A stretch of DNA of 64,000 nt from Gymnothorax reevesii (GCA_029721435.1 CM056574.1:6050001-6114000), one strand, 5' to 3'; positions 46,712 through 59,616 are shown, numbered from the stretch's first letter. Notes: generated by a model from the sequence alone, not told the origin. Translations and numbers: made by a program.

Positions 46712-48439
46712 TTATCAATCTGCTTGATCGTTTATGTTTAGTCACGTCCGGTTTTTATTGCGATGTTTTCCTGTTCTGGTTTTAATTTCTCCATTTTATT
46801 TCTTTTACCGATTGTCATTGTACAGCACTTTGGCTCAATGTACTTTGTTTTTAAAAAGTGCTTTATAACTTGACTTTTAATTATAATTATTAATTTAATA
46901 ACTTAAAAGTGTAGATCTGACTGAGCTGTCATGACATAAACAGCCGTATCAGAGACCTTGTGGATGCGAGCCTTTGCAGACATGCAGACCTGTTGCTCTA
47001 ATGGCATCCAGGACCTGGAACTTGAGTTACAAACATAAAAACTGCTGTTTTATGGCTGCAGGACCTCCTCATGCGGGACCTGAAGGTCAGTGAGTGTGTT
47101 CTCTCCTCTCTTGTGTGTGGGGAGGGGATTTGACCCTGAAAAATAAAAGCTCACAGACCTCCAGTAACTCCGGAGGATGTGTCCCCTTATCTGTGCAGAA
47201 CACAGGGCCTGAGCCTGATCGAGCTCATCCCAGAGAGAGAGAGAGAGAGAGGGGGGGGGGGGGGGGGGGGATATGGAGGGAGAGAGTGAGAGGGTGAGAG
47301 AAAGGGAGATTAAGACTGAGAAAGAAAGAGAGGGGGATAGGGAGAGATAGAGAGAGAAGAGGAGAGATGGAGAGGGGATGAGATTAAATGAGGTGGACAG
47401 TGAGTGAGGGAGGGAGAGAGAGAAAGAGAGGAAGAAGGGAGAGAGACAGAGAAAGAGAGAGGGGGAGAGAGAGAAGGATGGAGGGAGAGGGTCTCCGGTC
47501 TCCCCCCACACAGATTACAGGAGAGGGTCTCTGTCAGGGCCGGGACGCCCCCTGTGAGAAATCTCATCTCTGCTCCTCTCGTTAGGCCATAATTAAGTGT
47601 AAATCTGATCCTGTGACGGACTGTTTCTCTTGAGCCTGATGGGGGAGATTCGCTCAGAGAGGAAAACTGGGCGACTCGTCGTGCTCGCAGCTGCGGGCGT
47701 TTCCAGACAAACGCCAGTAAATATGCCAAATACATTCAGGTGCTTAGATGATAACTTGTGATTGTGTTTAATTTAAAACCCCAATAAAATTCAAATATCT
47801 CCAAACTGGGAATTTATTACTGACCTGGGGTGTAATATCCCTGGTGTAATAAAGGAATTGAATTTTTCAGCACTGCCAGTAATGTACGTTTAATTACTTT
47901 TAACCGAAAATGTGTTGTTGAGTCCAGACTGCAGGATAAATCACACAGCCCTGGTTTTTCAGACACAATGACGGGATGAGAATATTCGTCAGCGTCTGTG
48001 AGGATGGATGTATTTTAATCAGACACATTTTGCTTTGAAATTTCACTCCCTCATCTTCTGAGAAGAGAGGGATGAATTGTTGCCTTCATTTAAGAGAAAG
48101 AGAGGAAGGACCAGAGGACGGAACCTTATCTTTTCACGAGCACCTGTCACGCCGAGAACATCTTCCTTCAGTTACTGCTTTTTACGAGATCTTTTCCTGT
48201 GTCCTGAAGCCCCGTGTAGTGAGGGACAGTCTTTGGCCTTGGCCCATAGTTACTGGCAGAAGGCCTTTCCTGCAGAACACGCTGTACGGTGTGATATTCT
48301 CATGGGCTTCGCCGAATTCCAGCACATGTTACTGACACTCAGCACTCAACATGGAGGTGCTACAGACCAGACTTCACCCGTCTTTCCCCTCATTGGCTGA
48401 ATGATCCTGGACCCTTAAAAACCGACTGTTGACTGATAT
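46712..48439. other. Intergenic with a large purine tract
   Basis: No gene supported. See the purine tract at 47229-47490. Confidence 0.55.
47229..47490. repeat. Polypurine (GA)n tract with 20-G run
   Basis: (AG)n leads into 20 consecutive G (47251-47270), then ~220 bp of GAGAGG-type purine sequence. The frames encoded are Arg/Glu-rich (plus) and Ser/Leu/Pro-rich (minus) artefacts. Confidence 0.95.
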
Positions 48440-49470
48440 GGAATCAGTTAGACACCAAAAGCGGGGTGAAGGGAAATGAGGATTTATTAAACAAGAAACA
48501 AAACAGGCACGAGGGCCAACGAAAAACTTGGCCCAAAGGGTTGCAAAAGACAAACTAAAGTATGCTGCACAGAGCTATAAACAAAGAATGCAAAACGACA
48601 AAAAACAAAAGGCACTGGAAACTCCAGGCAAGAGATCTAGAAAAATAAATAACAAGACTAAATATATATACACAAGACGAGAGGCTAGGACAAGACTTGA
48701 AACTAGAAATGCTAGGGAACTTTGATAACAAGAACTTGGCTAAACTTGCACATGCAACGAGACGCGAGACACTGTCTGCCAGCCAACTTCCACCGCATCC
48801 AGATAAAGGCTTGGAAATCAAAGACATGAGGGGTAACACCTGGAGAGAGAGAAACAAGAGGCATGGCAAGATCAAGACATGGACAGAGATTGGATGACAT
48901 GACCTGCTCATTAAGAGAATGAGCGTGCTCAGCTTAAGTACCAATTAAGTATGCAGCTTGGAAGCAAGCATGAATGTTAAGAACAGAAAAGCACAGCAAG
49001 ATCTTGAAATAGCAAAGCAGGAATCATGACAATAAACTCCCTGTCTAAATTAGTAATATTAGTAATGTGCCTATCTAAGAAAAACACCACCCAGTGAATG
49101 TTAGTAAATGTTAGTAACTTAAAAACAGTTAATTGCCAATTAAGCTTAGAAAGGCCCGAAGCCAGCACAGCACAGAAGGAAGAGGGAAATACCAAAGCCA
49201 ACCAGAGCTCTGAAATGTGCAACAAAAACGAAGGCACGGGGCGGAACGCAGACAAGCGGAGTGGCATGGCAGACCTGGCGAAAACAAAAACATGGAAAAG
49301 TAAAAACATGGACATGGAATGTAAAACATGAAATGCAAAAACCTGACACAAGGAACTGTTAAAACTGTGACTATGAACATGAACTATGGAACTATGAACT
49401 ATGAACTATGAAATCTTGAAACATGAAACTGTTAAAACCTTAAACAATACTGTTCTGGCCAAAGGCCAGA
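48440..49470 (-). mobile_element. Candidate LTR-like or non-autonomous retroelement block
   Basis: About 1 kb of strongly A-rich, T-poor sequence (ACAAGAAACAAAACAGG, AACATGGACATGGAATG, AACTATGAACTATGAACTAT). On the minus strand it becomes T-rich with an AATAAATCC near 48480-48488 that could be a poly(A) signal. This composition is typical of a common fish retroelement terminal region read backwards. No inverted or direct ends were found. Confidence 0.35.
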
Positions 49471-49824
49471 ACCCTGGAACACAACAGTTGACCCACTTAG
49501 TCTGCTATCTAGATTCCTGTGACCTCCTATTTAGTGACTCGCCATTGACAAGACTTTTTGTCAATTTTCACGGAAATCTTCCCCACCACAAAGAGATTCC
49601 AGCAATCAAGATTTTCCCTATTGTGCGACAGGGGGCCTTGGGGGGGGGTTAAGTTGATTGATATCTGACTTTGTGCTGTGACCAATGGCCTTGCTACACA
49701 TGGACAACTTGGAAAAAAAATCCAGTTATTAAATAGTGAACAAAAACCATATACATTAGTTGAAGACCTGTGTGAAAGGAGTACCTAAGTCACCAGATAA
49801 CGCTTTTTAAATTTTGTGGGTCAA

Positions 49825-49959
49825 AGTTTTCAGAACATCCATCCATCCATTTTCTATACCCGCTTATTCCTCAGTAGGGTCACGGGGCGAGCTGGAGCCA
49901 ATCCCAGCTGACTACAGGCAAAGGCAGGGACCGCCCTGAACCGCTAGTTTTCAGAACAT
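49825..49959 (-). mobile_element. 107-bp LINE 3'-tail insertion with 14-bp target duplication
   Basis: Perfect 14-bp copies of AGTTTTCAGAACAT lie at 49825-49838 and 49946-49959. Between them, 49839-49945 on the minus strand ends GAATAAGCGGGTATAGAAAA then (TGGA)n. That is the 3' tail of an L2/CR1-like fish LINE or a SINE that shares it. It is a very short, 5'-truncated insertion. Confidence 0.85.
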
Positions 49960-50259
49960 GTTGCAGATAATTTTTTTTTTTTAATGGCTGTATAGTGTGG
50001 AGGCCTGTACTGTTTCCAGGGGCTATCGAGAGCTGATAAACCCTTTTTTGTGGAAAAATTCTATTGTATCATGAAGTTAATAAGAACATTAGTTTTGGAC
50101 TTGAGTTCTTTTTGCACCCAGGTCTTCAGTTTTTTTTTATTTTTGTCTGAAATGAGGGTTTTTTTGGTGAAAATGACCAATATTTAAGTGTTTGAACAAA
50201 AAAAATTGCACTTAGCTGGAAAAATATGGTTTCTTTTGTGTGAAACTAGATGCGCTGTA
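49960..50259. other. Short intergenic spacer
   Basis: AT-rich with several T-runs; nothing recognised. Confidence 0.6.
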
Positions 50260-51789
50260 CAAAACCCAAAACCAGTGAAGTTGGCACGTTGTGTGAATTG
50301 TAAATAAAAACAGAATACAATGATTTGCAAATCCTTTTCAACCTATATTCAGTTGAATACACTGCAAAGACAAGTTACTTAATGTTCAAACAGGTAAACT
50401 TTGTAATTTTTTGCAAATATTAGCTCATTTGTAATTTGATGCCTGCAACAAAAAAAGGTGGCACAAGTAGCAAAAAAGACTGAGAGAGTTGAGGAATGCT
50501 CATCAAACACTTATTTGGAACATCCCACAGGTGAACGGGCTAATTGGGAACAGGTGGGTGCCATGATTGGGTATAAAAGCAGCTTACCTGAAATGCTCAG
50601 TCATTCACAAACAAGGATGGGGCGAGGGTCACCACATTGTTGAACAGTTTAAAAACAACATTCCTCAATGAGCTATTGCAAGAAATTTAGGGATTTCATC
50701 ATCTACGGTCCATAATATCGTCAAAAGGTTCAGAGAATCTGGAGAAATCACTGCACATAAGCGACAAGGCCGAAAACCAACATTGAATGCCCGTGACCTT
50801 CGATCCCTCAGGCGGTACTGCATCAAAAACCAACATCAGTGTGTAAAGGACATCACCACATTGGCTCAGGAACACTTCAGAAAACCACTGTCAGTAACTA
50901 CAGTTCGTCGCTACATCTGCAAGTGCAAGTTAAAACTCTACAATGCAAAGCGAAAGCCATTTATCAACAGCACCCAGAAATGGAAAAGTGTTCTGTGGTC
51001 TGACGAGTCCACATTTCAAATTGTTTTTGGAAACTGTGGACGCCGTGTCCTCGGGACCAAAGATGAAAAGAACCATCCGGACTGTTATAGGCGCAAAGTT
51101 CCAAAGCCAGCATCTGTGATGGTATGGGGGTGTATTAGTGCCCAAGGCATGGGCAACTTACACATATGTGAAGGCACCATTAATGCTGAAAGGTACATAC
51201 AGGTTTGGAGCAACATATGTTGCCATCCAAGCAACGTCTTTTTCATGGACGCCCCTGCTTTTTTCAGCAAGACAATGCCAAGCCACATTCTGCGCGTGTT
51301 ACAACAGCATGGCTCCGTAGTAAAAGGGAGCGGGTACTAGACTGGCCTGCCTGTAGTCCAGACCTGTCTCCCATTGAAAATGTGTGGCGCATTATGAAGC
51401 GTAAAATACGACAACGGAGACCCCGGACTGTTGAACAACTTAAGCTGTACATCAAGCAAGAATGGGAAAGAGTTCCACCTGAAAAGCTTCAAAAATGGGT
51501 CACCTCAGTTCCCAAACGTTTACTGAGTGTCGTTAAAAGGAAAGGCGATGTAACACAGTGGTAAAAAGGCCCCTGTGCCAACTTTTTTGCAAAGTGTTGA
51601 TGCCTTTAAATTCTAAGTTAATGATTATTTGCAAAAAAAAATAAATAAAGTTTCTCAGTTTGAACATTAAACATCTTGTCTTTGCAGTATATTCAATTGA
51701 ATATAAGTTGAAAAGGATTTGTAAATCATTGTATTCTGTTTTTATCTACGATTTACATAACGTACCAACTTCACTGGTTTTGGGTTTTG
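50260..51789 (+). mobile_element. Tc1/mariner-type transposon, 1530 bp, nearly complete
   Basis: The element is flanked by TA on both sides (50258-50259 and 51790-51791). The ends CAAAACCCAAAACCAGTGAA and its inverted complement begin ~200-bp terminal inverted repeats that match closely, including AAAAACAGAATACAATGATT. One transposase gene lies between them. It is far better preserved than the relic at 5694-7762. It is disabled by three lesions but could still be mobilised through its ends. Confidence 0.93.
50604..51564 (+). pseudogene. Tc1-family DD34E transposase, disrupted
   Basis: Cut-and-paste transposase. The likely original start is the ATG at 50617 (MGRGSPHC, then a stop caused by a probable ~23-bp deletion near 50640). 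A CGA-to-TGA change gives a stop near 50673. From there the frame is open through the helix-turn-helix (ARNLGISSSTVHNIVKRF) and the second DNA-binding part (LSVTTVRRYICKCKLKLYNA). First catalytic Asp at 51002-51004 (SDEST). One missing T near 51204 shifts the frame. The second frame, to the TAA at 51562-51564, carries Asp at 51271-51273 (QQDNAKPH) and Glu at 51376-51378 (SPIENVW), with 34 residues between, as the family requires. All three catalytic residues survive. Confidence 0.92.
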
Positions 51790-51791
51790 TA

Positions 51792-54626
51792 CTTGTTTTT
51801 GATATAGTTCCTGTTTATATACACATTAAACTGCAAACTCCGGGGATGTTAAAAAATCAGTAAATATTATCAAAAATGCTGACAGTGTCTGGCAACTCAA
51901 CAAGACTCTGGCAAGGAAAGTGTTAAATGGTTACAAGACAATTTTTTTTATTATGAGGTTGACATTTTCTGATGGATATCAAGACAACTTCATGTCATTT
52001 AGTCATGAAAAAAAGACTTTTCATTGTGAAGGATGTTCAAAGATGAAAGTCATGTAGTTTTTAAACATTTGAAAAACAAGATTCACTCTCACTTTAGTCT
52101 GTGTTTGATGCAGGTGTTCATATTTAACACAGAGCTTGATCATTATAGCATGTGCAAAAAAACTGGAGTAACTTGGTGTGGTGTTTTCAGTGTTTTACAA
52201 ACATTGTTAATTTGTTATTTCTAGTTAATACGGAACAAAATCACAACTGTATGTTGAAGAAAAGGTCATTCGGTGGAACAATGAATGTTTTCAAGCCTCT
52301 GGTTGATGTATAGAATCGGTGGCCTTTCGCCCAGCAAGTGAAGTCTCAATGCCTTCAGTTTGTATGGAGACGGGCTCCAGCAAGGAGATAAGGACTCTTG
52401 GGGGTCAGAGGCCATAGGTCACCGGTAATCTGACAAGCCGACAGGACGAGGAAACTTGATGTAATGTGAAATACAGGCTGTAATATTACACATCACTGTG
52501 TCCTTAAAAGTCAAGTGATTGGGTTCACAAGAGAGTGACATGACAGCCAAGCCCTTGTGAACTGTACAACAAGAATGCAATGACAGCCGGACCCCCATAA
52601 AACCTGTTTGTCCCTTTGGGTAATGAAAGCAACCGCTGAATAGCTGTGACATAAAGTAAAGAACCTTCTTATCCTTTGCGTACACATTGCTATGGGGGCT
52701 GAGGGTGACGAACAGAATTCAGGGTTATTTTTTATATGATGACTGTAACATAACTGTAACACTTTCTGCCAAAGTAGCTATTCAGAGCCATAAATGTAGT
52801 CGTCACTGACAAATCTGTCTATTATGTAAAGCACTGCACATATATCCATACAAACACATACACACTCACTCAAATGAACATGCATTGGCCTTCACATAGT
52901 TAAACACACACGCACGCAATTGTGCATGCATTCATATAATCAAAGACAATCAGGCCAACTAAATAAGAGAATTTTTTTTTTTGCCATACACAGAATAACA
53001 ATTTAAATCATATTCACTTGCTTTTAAGCATTTTATCCATGTAAAACCAAATTATGCTCCCAAGATGGAAGGAAACCATGTTGGATGAATTTAGTTTCAG
53101 TAAATTCTGGTTTCAGGAAATATTGACGACTGAAGGCCCAGTCTGATGTGCGCTGATTGCAGATTTGTTCATTAGGACGTGAGAGGGCCTGTAAAAGCTT
53201 GATTAAGAATAGAGGATAGAAATAGACTGTGGAAGTCATATTAATGGACTTTTAATGGGGGTAAAAGAGTTTTTAGTGACTTGTAATCATTTAAGATGAC
53301 TCGCTGTGTAATTGCGCTGTTTAATCTGTTCCCTACAGTTGGTATCGCTTTTGTGCAGCGACTCGCACTGAGAATCGATCTCTTACAGCGACAGAGTCAA
53401 GTGGGTAAAAAAAATAAAAACAAGTGTTAAATTATTATGGTATACATGCACACCTACTCACATCAACAAACACACGCACAGATCCCCACAGAGGAACACT
53501 AATTAAATCTGTAATTACACAACCCGATAGGTAGTATTTTCCGACTGACTGAAGCTTGGGGCGTCATGTTTATTTTTCATTAGAGCGGAGATGCTATCCG
53601 CGCTAGCGCATTTGGTGGCTTGGCAGCAGCTATTGTTCTTTCGCTTTGAGGAGGGAAAATCTTCCCTTCGTTTGCCGACCTGTGAAAGTAGTGGTTGTCT
53701 CAGTGTGGATTATGGGCTGCTCGCGCAGTGTTTTTTTTCATTACAGGAGGGGCTTTAACGCAGCCCAACCAGACCAGGAGGGTAAACAAAATGGCCGCCG
53801 AGCCACATTCCTCAAGGGCTTCACTTCTGTTTTTCTGTCTCACCCCGTAAATTATGCCAAACCCCAAAAAACAAAGGACTGCATTCCTGGTCCAGAGAAA
53901 TCTGACTTCGCTGGTTTTTGTCATGACTCAGCATATAAATCGTGTAGCTCGTGAAAGAGAGACAGAAAGTTTTCCTTCAAGAAGCCCCAACGTCAGACTA
54001 AGAATTTTTGCACAACATTCTCAAAAATTTCTCTTATATTCTCTCTTATTTTTTTTCGCTTAGAGAAAAAATAAGAGAAATAAACCCTGGATGCAACAAA
54101 CACTCTTACGGTCCAAATCTTACCCATGTTTGCTGAATATTGAATCCCACTTGATCGTAAGTCTTAAATTAGCATATATGACGCCCACTAAACACCATAT
54201 AAGGGCAGGTGATGTGCCGTGTGCAAAGAGCCGTCTGCTCGTGGCAATCTAGGGTGCTTGATCTATCTTCTCTCTCAAAGTGAACCTTTTGTTAATCACG
54301 AAAATGACTGAGAACAGGTCAGGACTAATAATTGGTTAAAACGGATGTTTTGTCCAGCCCAATTCTCAGTTCTACTGAGTTTATCCCATGATTTCATCGC
54401 TGTTAGATCGCATATGGAGAGCAACTGCGTCTTCAGTTGCCAATTACGATAATTGAAAAACATGTCAATGAAGGAAAATAATTGAGAACTAGCCAGGACT
54501 ATCCTAATTGTCATAAAGGTGCGTGTCTGTGCCCCCCCCATTCCCTGTTCTAGCGCCGGGCCTGATCTAAGGGTTTTTATAGCTTAGTCCTAATTAGGAT
54601 TACCTGGCCAAACTATTTAGCCAAAG
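51792..54626. other. Intergenic, AT-rich unique sequence
   Basis: No gene supported. Positions 53560-53640 are unique with GCTAGCGCATTT and TTGTTCTTTCG motifs. The open frames near 53646-54063 resemble no family I know. Confidence 0.55.
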
Positions 54627-55491
54627 AATTAAATAATATCCATCCATCCATCCATCCATCCATCTTCAACCGCTTATTCGGGGGCGGGTCGCGGGGGCAG
54701 CGGTCTAAGCAGGGATGCCCAGACTTCCCTCTCCCTGGACACTTCCTCCAGTTCTCCCGGGGGTATACCGATGCGTTCCCAGGCCAGCCGAGAGACATAG
54801 TCCCTCCAGCGTGTCCTGGGCCTTCCTCGGGGCCTCCTCCCGGTGGGGCATGCCCGGAACACCTTCCCAGGAAGGCGTCCAGGGGGCATCCGATATAGAT
54901 GCCCGAGCCGCCTCAACTGGCTCCTCTCGACGTGGAGGAGCAGCGGCTCTACTCTGAGCTCCTCCCGGGTGACAGAGCTCCTCACCCCATCTCTAAGGGA
55001 GCGGCCCGCCACCCTGCGGAGGAAACCCATTTCAGCCGCTTGTACCCGAGATCTCGTTCTTTCGGTCATGACCCAGAGTTCATGGCCATTGGTGAGGGTA
55101 GGAACGTAGATTGACTGGTAAATTGAGAGCTTTGCCTTTCGGCTCAGCTCCTTTTTCACCTCAACAGATCGGTACAACGACCGCATTACTGTTGCCGCTG
55201 CACCGATCCGTCTGTCAATCTCACGCTCCATCCTTCCCTCAAGATACTTAAACTCCTCCACTTGAGGCAGGAGCTCTCCTCCAACCCGGAGGGGACTAGC
55301 CACCTTTTTCCGGTCGAGATACATGGCCTTGGACTTGGAGGTGCTGATTCTCATCCCAGCCGCTTCACACTCGGCTGCAAACTGCCCCAGTACATGCTGA
55401 AGGTCCAGGTTCGAAGGAGCCAACAGGACAACATCATCCGCAAAAAGCAGAGATGAGATCCTGTGGTCCCCAAACCAAATTAAATAATATC
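54627..55491 (-). mobile_element. Young 5'-truncated RTE/Rex3-type LINE with 14-bp target duplication
   Basis: Perfect copies of AATTAAATAATATC at 54627-54640 and 55478-55491 bound an 837-bp insert (54641-55477). On the minus strand it ends in a (GATG)n tail, the hallmark of Rex3 elements, after a very short 3'UTR. The 5' end is cut inside the reverse transcriptase. The open frame and the perfect duplication indicate a recent insertion. Confidence 0.93.
54674..55477 (-). pseudogene. Rex3/RTE reverse transcriptase, C-terminal part, open to the truncation point
   Basis: Reads from WFGDHRISSLLFADDVVLLA (catalytic FADD box, complement of 55433-55444) without a stop to TAA at 54674-54676. After the RT palm come KSKAMYLDRKK, the EFKYLEGRMEREID segment, the thumb-like region, and the RTE C-terminal block HLYRMPPGRLP and RRPRGRPRTRWRDYV. 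The endonuclease and most of the RT are missing because of 5' truncation, so the copy is dead although its frame is intact. The last 15 codons before the usual start-like leucine belong to the same frame. Confidence 0.9.
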
Positions 55492-56534
55492 ATCATTATA
55501 ATTTCTCAAAAACATAAAACAATCAAAATTTGATTATATGATGCATTGTTAATGTTTAAATTTTAAAACTTGTGTTTCCCTGCATTGGACAAGCAATTTG
55601 TGGACAGAGGTGACAGTTTTCTGTTTTCTCTTACCTTGGTAAGAGCGCTCTCCACCGCTCGTAAAATTTTATCTTACCTCAGAGCAGAAATAAGAAAACG
55701 TTGGTCCATCCCAGAAATCGATGGGTGAGAAGAGAATAAGGGGATATGAACAAAAATAAGAGAAAATGTGTTCTTATATCGCTTCTCGCCCAATGTCCCA
55801 ATGTCACATACAAATGCTATATCTGCTGGTCAAAATGCTTCAGTGAAGCTACATCACACTCATATTGAGAAAAGTATTCACACCCCGGACTCCATTCTTT
55901 ACGGCCAGAGCATTTCATCAAATGGAAGACATTCAGATCTTGAACATCATTTATACACATTTCCCTGTTTTTCAGCAGATTGTATTTAGGATTATTGGAA
56001 ATCTTGGGATTTCTCCACTATAATTTAATTTAGGTAAGGAGTTCCATAGGTGTGAATACAGCGGCTGCATATGATGGACCCATATATGGGTCTGTAGGTT
56101 TTTTAGAGTTGAAACTGTCTGTTTAGGTCTGAATTTGGTGTTGATTATTAAGTTAAAAAATCAGCTAAGCTTGTAGCGCAGGACTGCTGCTGATCATCAT
56201 ACAGCATTTTGGCTCTATGGTCCAAATCCAATTACAATGCTGCATCGTATTAGTTATTCAACACAGCAGCATATTCAATCACATCTGAGTCCTAATTATA
56301 TTTCATCGGGGATCTGTGGAACACGCTGCTATTTAGTGTAATATTCAGCATTCTTACTTAACTCCCCCCGACGCATCATATTTCAGCAAAATGATGGATA
56401 TATTCATCCGGCCTCTACAGAAAAAGAGATATTTATGAAACCTTTAATCCTCAGTGAACTTTCTAATGATGATGTCACCATTCCTGCTCGTATCTGACTG
56501 CAATGGAGCTCAGGAACACTGACTCACTAAGAAT

Positions 56535-56565
<31 letters not shown>

Positions 56566-59500
56566 GTGCATGTGTGAGTTTGTGTGAGATTGTGTGCATG
56601 TGTGAGAGTTTGTGTATGTGTGTATGCAGGTGTGTGTTTGTGTCTGAGAGTATGCATGTGTGTGTGTGTGTGTGTGTGTGTGCGCGTGTGCGTATGTGCG
56701 TGTGTGTGTGTGTTTAATGTGGTGAAAGCAGCCAGGGCAGCGTAATTACTCCAGGCCTGCTGGGCCGGTGTTTGAGCTGATTTTTGTTCCAGGCATTTGT
56801 TCAGGCGCAGTTCTCTGAAACGGCCGTGTGCAGATGGGCTGGTTCTCTCCTGCTTGAGACGCAGGATAAATGTGCTCACGCGTGCTGACCACTTCTGAGG
56901 TCCGCAGCTGTGGCTTAATAAAAGGCACACTGATCACAGGAAGGGCTGTGCAAACCAAATAATTAAGAACAGAGGATGCAAATCCCAAAATGGATCAGTG
57001 CTTGTTGCCCTTTGAGAACTAGCTACTACATCAGCTAAGTGTTTGTAACAGTAGCGAAGTGCAGCAGTTTTACAGAAAGAATCATGTTATTAAATTGTTA
57101 GCATTTAGCAGTCACCTTTGACCACGGCACAAAACACAAGTCATGACCCTTTTACTTGTCGTCGGTACTTGAGAACTATCCGTCTTACAAACACAGAATT
57201 CCTCTGCCGTATTTGGTTTCAGACGTCTGGCTTTTATAATCAACTCAATACTACGCTTAGGAGGTCGAATTAATGAGGAAAATCAGCTGGCACGTGGAAC
57301 ACGCACCTTCAGCAGGCGCTTCATATTCTGACCCCTGGACCTTTCGACCACGAGATCTTCATGAAAAATGGAGGCTCTTTACCTGAAGAAGGTGTTACTG
57401 CTGTTCTACCTGGGGACTGAGCTGGACGCCGTCAGGCTGCAGCCTCAGTCGCAGTGTCAGTAATCCTGTGGTATAGTCGGCTGGTACCTCATCACACCCT
57501 CCTTCAACCATCGCTGGGAATAAGGTCTAATGTGTCTCAGTCTCGTACAGAAACTCAGCTCATTCAGGCTGGAGAATCTGTCATATCCAACCGACAAATG
57601 TTAGAGTTAGCAAAACTGTCTATCCTGATAGGTAATCTTTTAAGATTATTAAGAAAGAAAGGAACATAAATAAGTAATAATGTAATGTAATGCTAAAATA
57701 CTTGCGATAAAAGTGTTTTTTGTTGTATCATTTATTCCCCTGGACACTGCGGACACTGATTGGATTTCCCTGGCATGCATGTATTTTACAGTGAACTGGC
57801 ATAAGGTGAGAACTACATGCAGATGCAGTGTAACTTTCTTGGAAGCATTGGACCGCTTGGGAGTCTTGTGTTTCCTTGAGAAAAGCACAAAAACTGAGGT
57901 ATATGATGCATCACCGCTCCCGTAAACACACATAAACATTACGACCTGCAGGTTCCCACTGCGCTATACCCTGCAGAAATATACCACTGTGCTGCATAAA
58001 AATGTCTGTCAGTAACGGTTGGCCCAGGCAGCAGTTATAAATCACTGGAAAAATTATATCGGATTCAGAGTAAGTTAAAGAACTAAATGGACCATGATAA
58101 GTGCCTTGAGCTCAAATCATTCCACATATGTTATGAGTCATATGAAAAATAAAATATACCATAATAGTGCTCGGTTTGCCTGCACAGTAAATCTATTGTC
58201 GCTTAGATGGCAGAAATGTAAGTGCACTTCCTGTGCGCTCGCACAAGCACTGACAGTCTCTCACTGAAACAGTCATGAGCGTAATGGACCATAACTGTCC
58301 ATAGAGATTATCCTGCGCTTTCTTAGATTAAGTGACTTCCTGTTTCGTTCTGGCCGCGCCTGCAGCTGTCTCGCGGGTTGCTGTCACACACGCACACGCA
58401 CACACCGGTGAGGAAAGCACTTAACCAAAACCGCTTCAGGAAAGAAAAAAAACTAAATAAAAACAATCGCTCGGAGCTTGCAACTAACAATTCTAAATTC
58501 GAGCAAGGATATGAACAGAGGCAGTTTTTTTTAACGCTGTCCTAATTCCGTCTCTCGCTGTGTGTGCACGCGTGTGTGAATGTGTGGATGTTCATTTATA
58601 TTCATTTTCATATTTCTATCATAGATACTGGTACAAAAAGATGTGTCTTGTCACAAGAACATCCTGAATGAATAGTTTTTTACCATCTGTAGTAACACAT
58701 ACGCATGTACTTAAACCCGTATTAATTAAATGCTACGACAGTAGGCGGACATCGATAGGGCGAAATCATGAATATTTCAGGTGGGTGGATGGTTAGTGCG
58801 TGCGTTACTGTGGCAACATGACACCACACTGAGCACGTGCAGTTCTTCAGCGTGGCTCATTTGACACTAGATCATGGGTGGTGGTACAAGTTCTCTACAC
58901 TCCTTTGGCCCAGCCTCCTGAATTTTCCCAGGAGCCCAATACTTCAGTCAGGACGGGGTCTGATTAGTGAAATCGCTCGGCTCTGCTCAGAGCAGAGGAA
59001 ACACACGGCAGGATTTTACTCTCTCAACGCTGGACTTTCCACCTTTTAACAGCAAATGTGTTCACAGACTGTTAGAACCCTTTTCCCTCATGCTAACAAA
59101 TTAAAACTTAGTACGTTTATGTGCAAAGTTAAGTCGAGCTACTGTAATAGCTCGATTAGGCCATTTAATTGGACTATTGTCCTTGCCCCAGAATACATGC
59201 ACTGGAGGATATTTGATTTATCGCCATGTCCGTCTCCATTACGATAGCAGGTGATGTTGTCATGGTTTTGCCCCCGCAGGCAGAAGGCAAGAAGCCGGCG
59301 GGCACTGGGACCATGAACCGAAAACCAGAAGAAGGGACCCACACACACAGGCTGGGTAAAAATATACAAAAACTTTACTTTTAAACACAAAAGCAAAACA
59401 AGAGAGGAGGAGCGGCAAAAGCTTCTACTGGGCTCAGGGCACAGAATGCAGCTGCACTGTGCAGTGCTTTAATACTCTTTACGGCACCTCAACCTCAGCG

Positions 59501-59616
59501 AGCAGCAGGTGTGACCCATTGAGGTGGAGGTGCAGACAGCAGGAGCTGTAATTCGTAATCTGTAATTTCATACAGGCTGAACGCTATTCTCTTCGTACAA
59601 TTGAAATGTACGCTGT
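55492..59616. other. Intergenic, AT-rich, with a GT microsatellite
   Basis: No gene supported. Positions 59255-59560 contain a block starting TGTCATGGTTTTGCCC with CA- and A-rich sequence, possibly retroelement-derived. Confidence 0.55.
56534..56714. repeat. Compound (TG)n microsatellite
   Basis: About 180 bp of TG dinucleotides broken by TATG and GAGT steps. His/Thr-rich minus-strand frames are artefacts. Confidence 0.95.

Noticed and set aside
46097..46785. His/Thr-rich frames of ~210 codons
   Set aside because: They are direct readings of a CA microsatellite; comparable frames occur at 149-741, 21585-22007, 40885-41159 and 56475-56930.
54715..55114. Plus-strand frames of 71-88 codons
   Set aside because: They are antisense to the Rex3 reverse transcriptase, whose frame is clearly the coding one.
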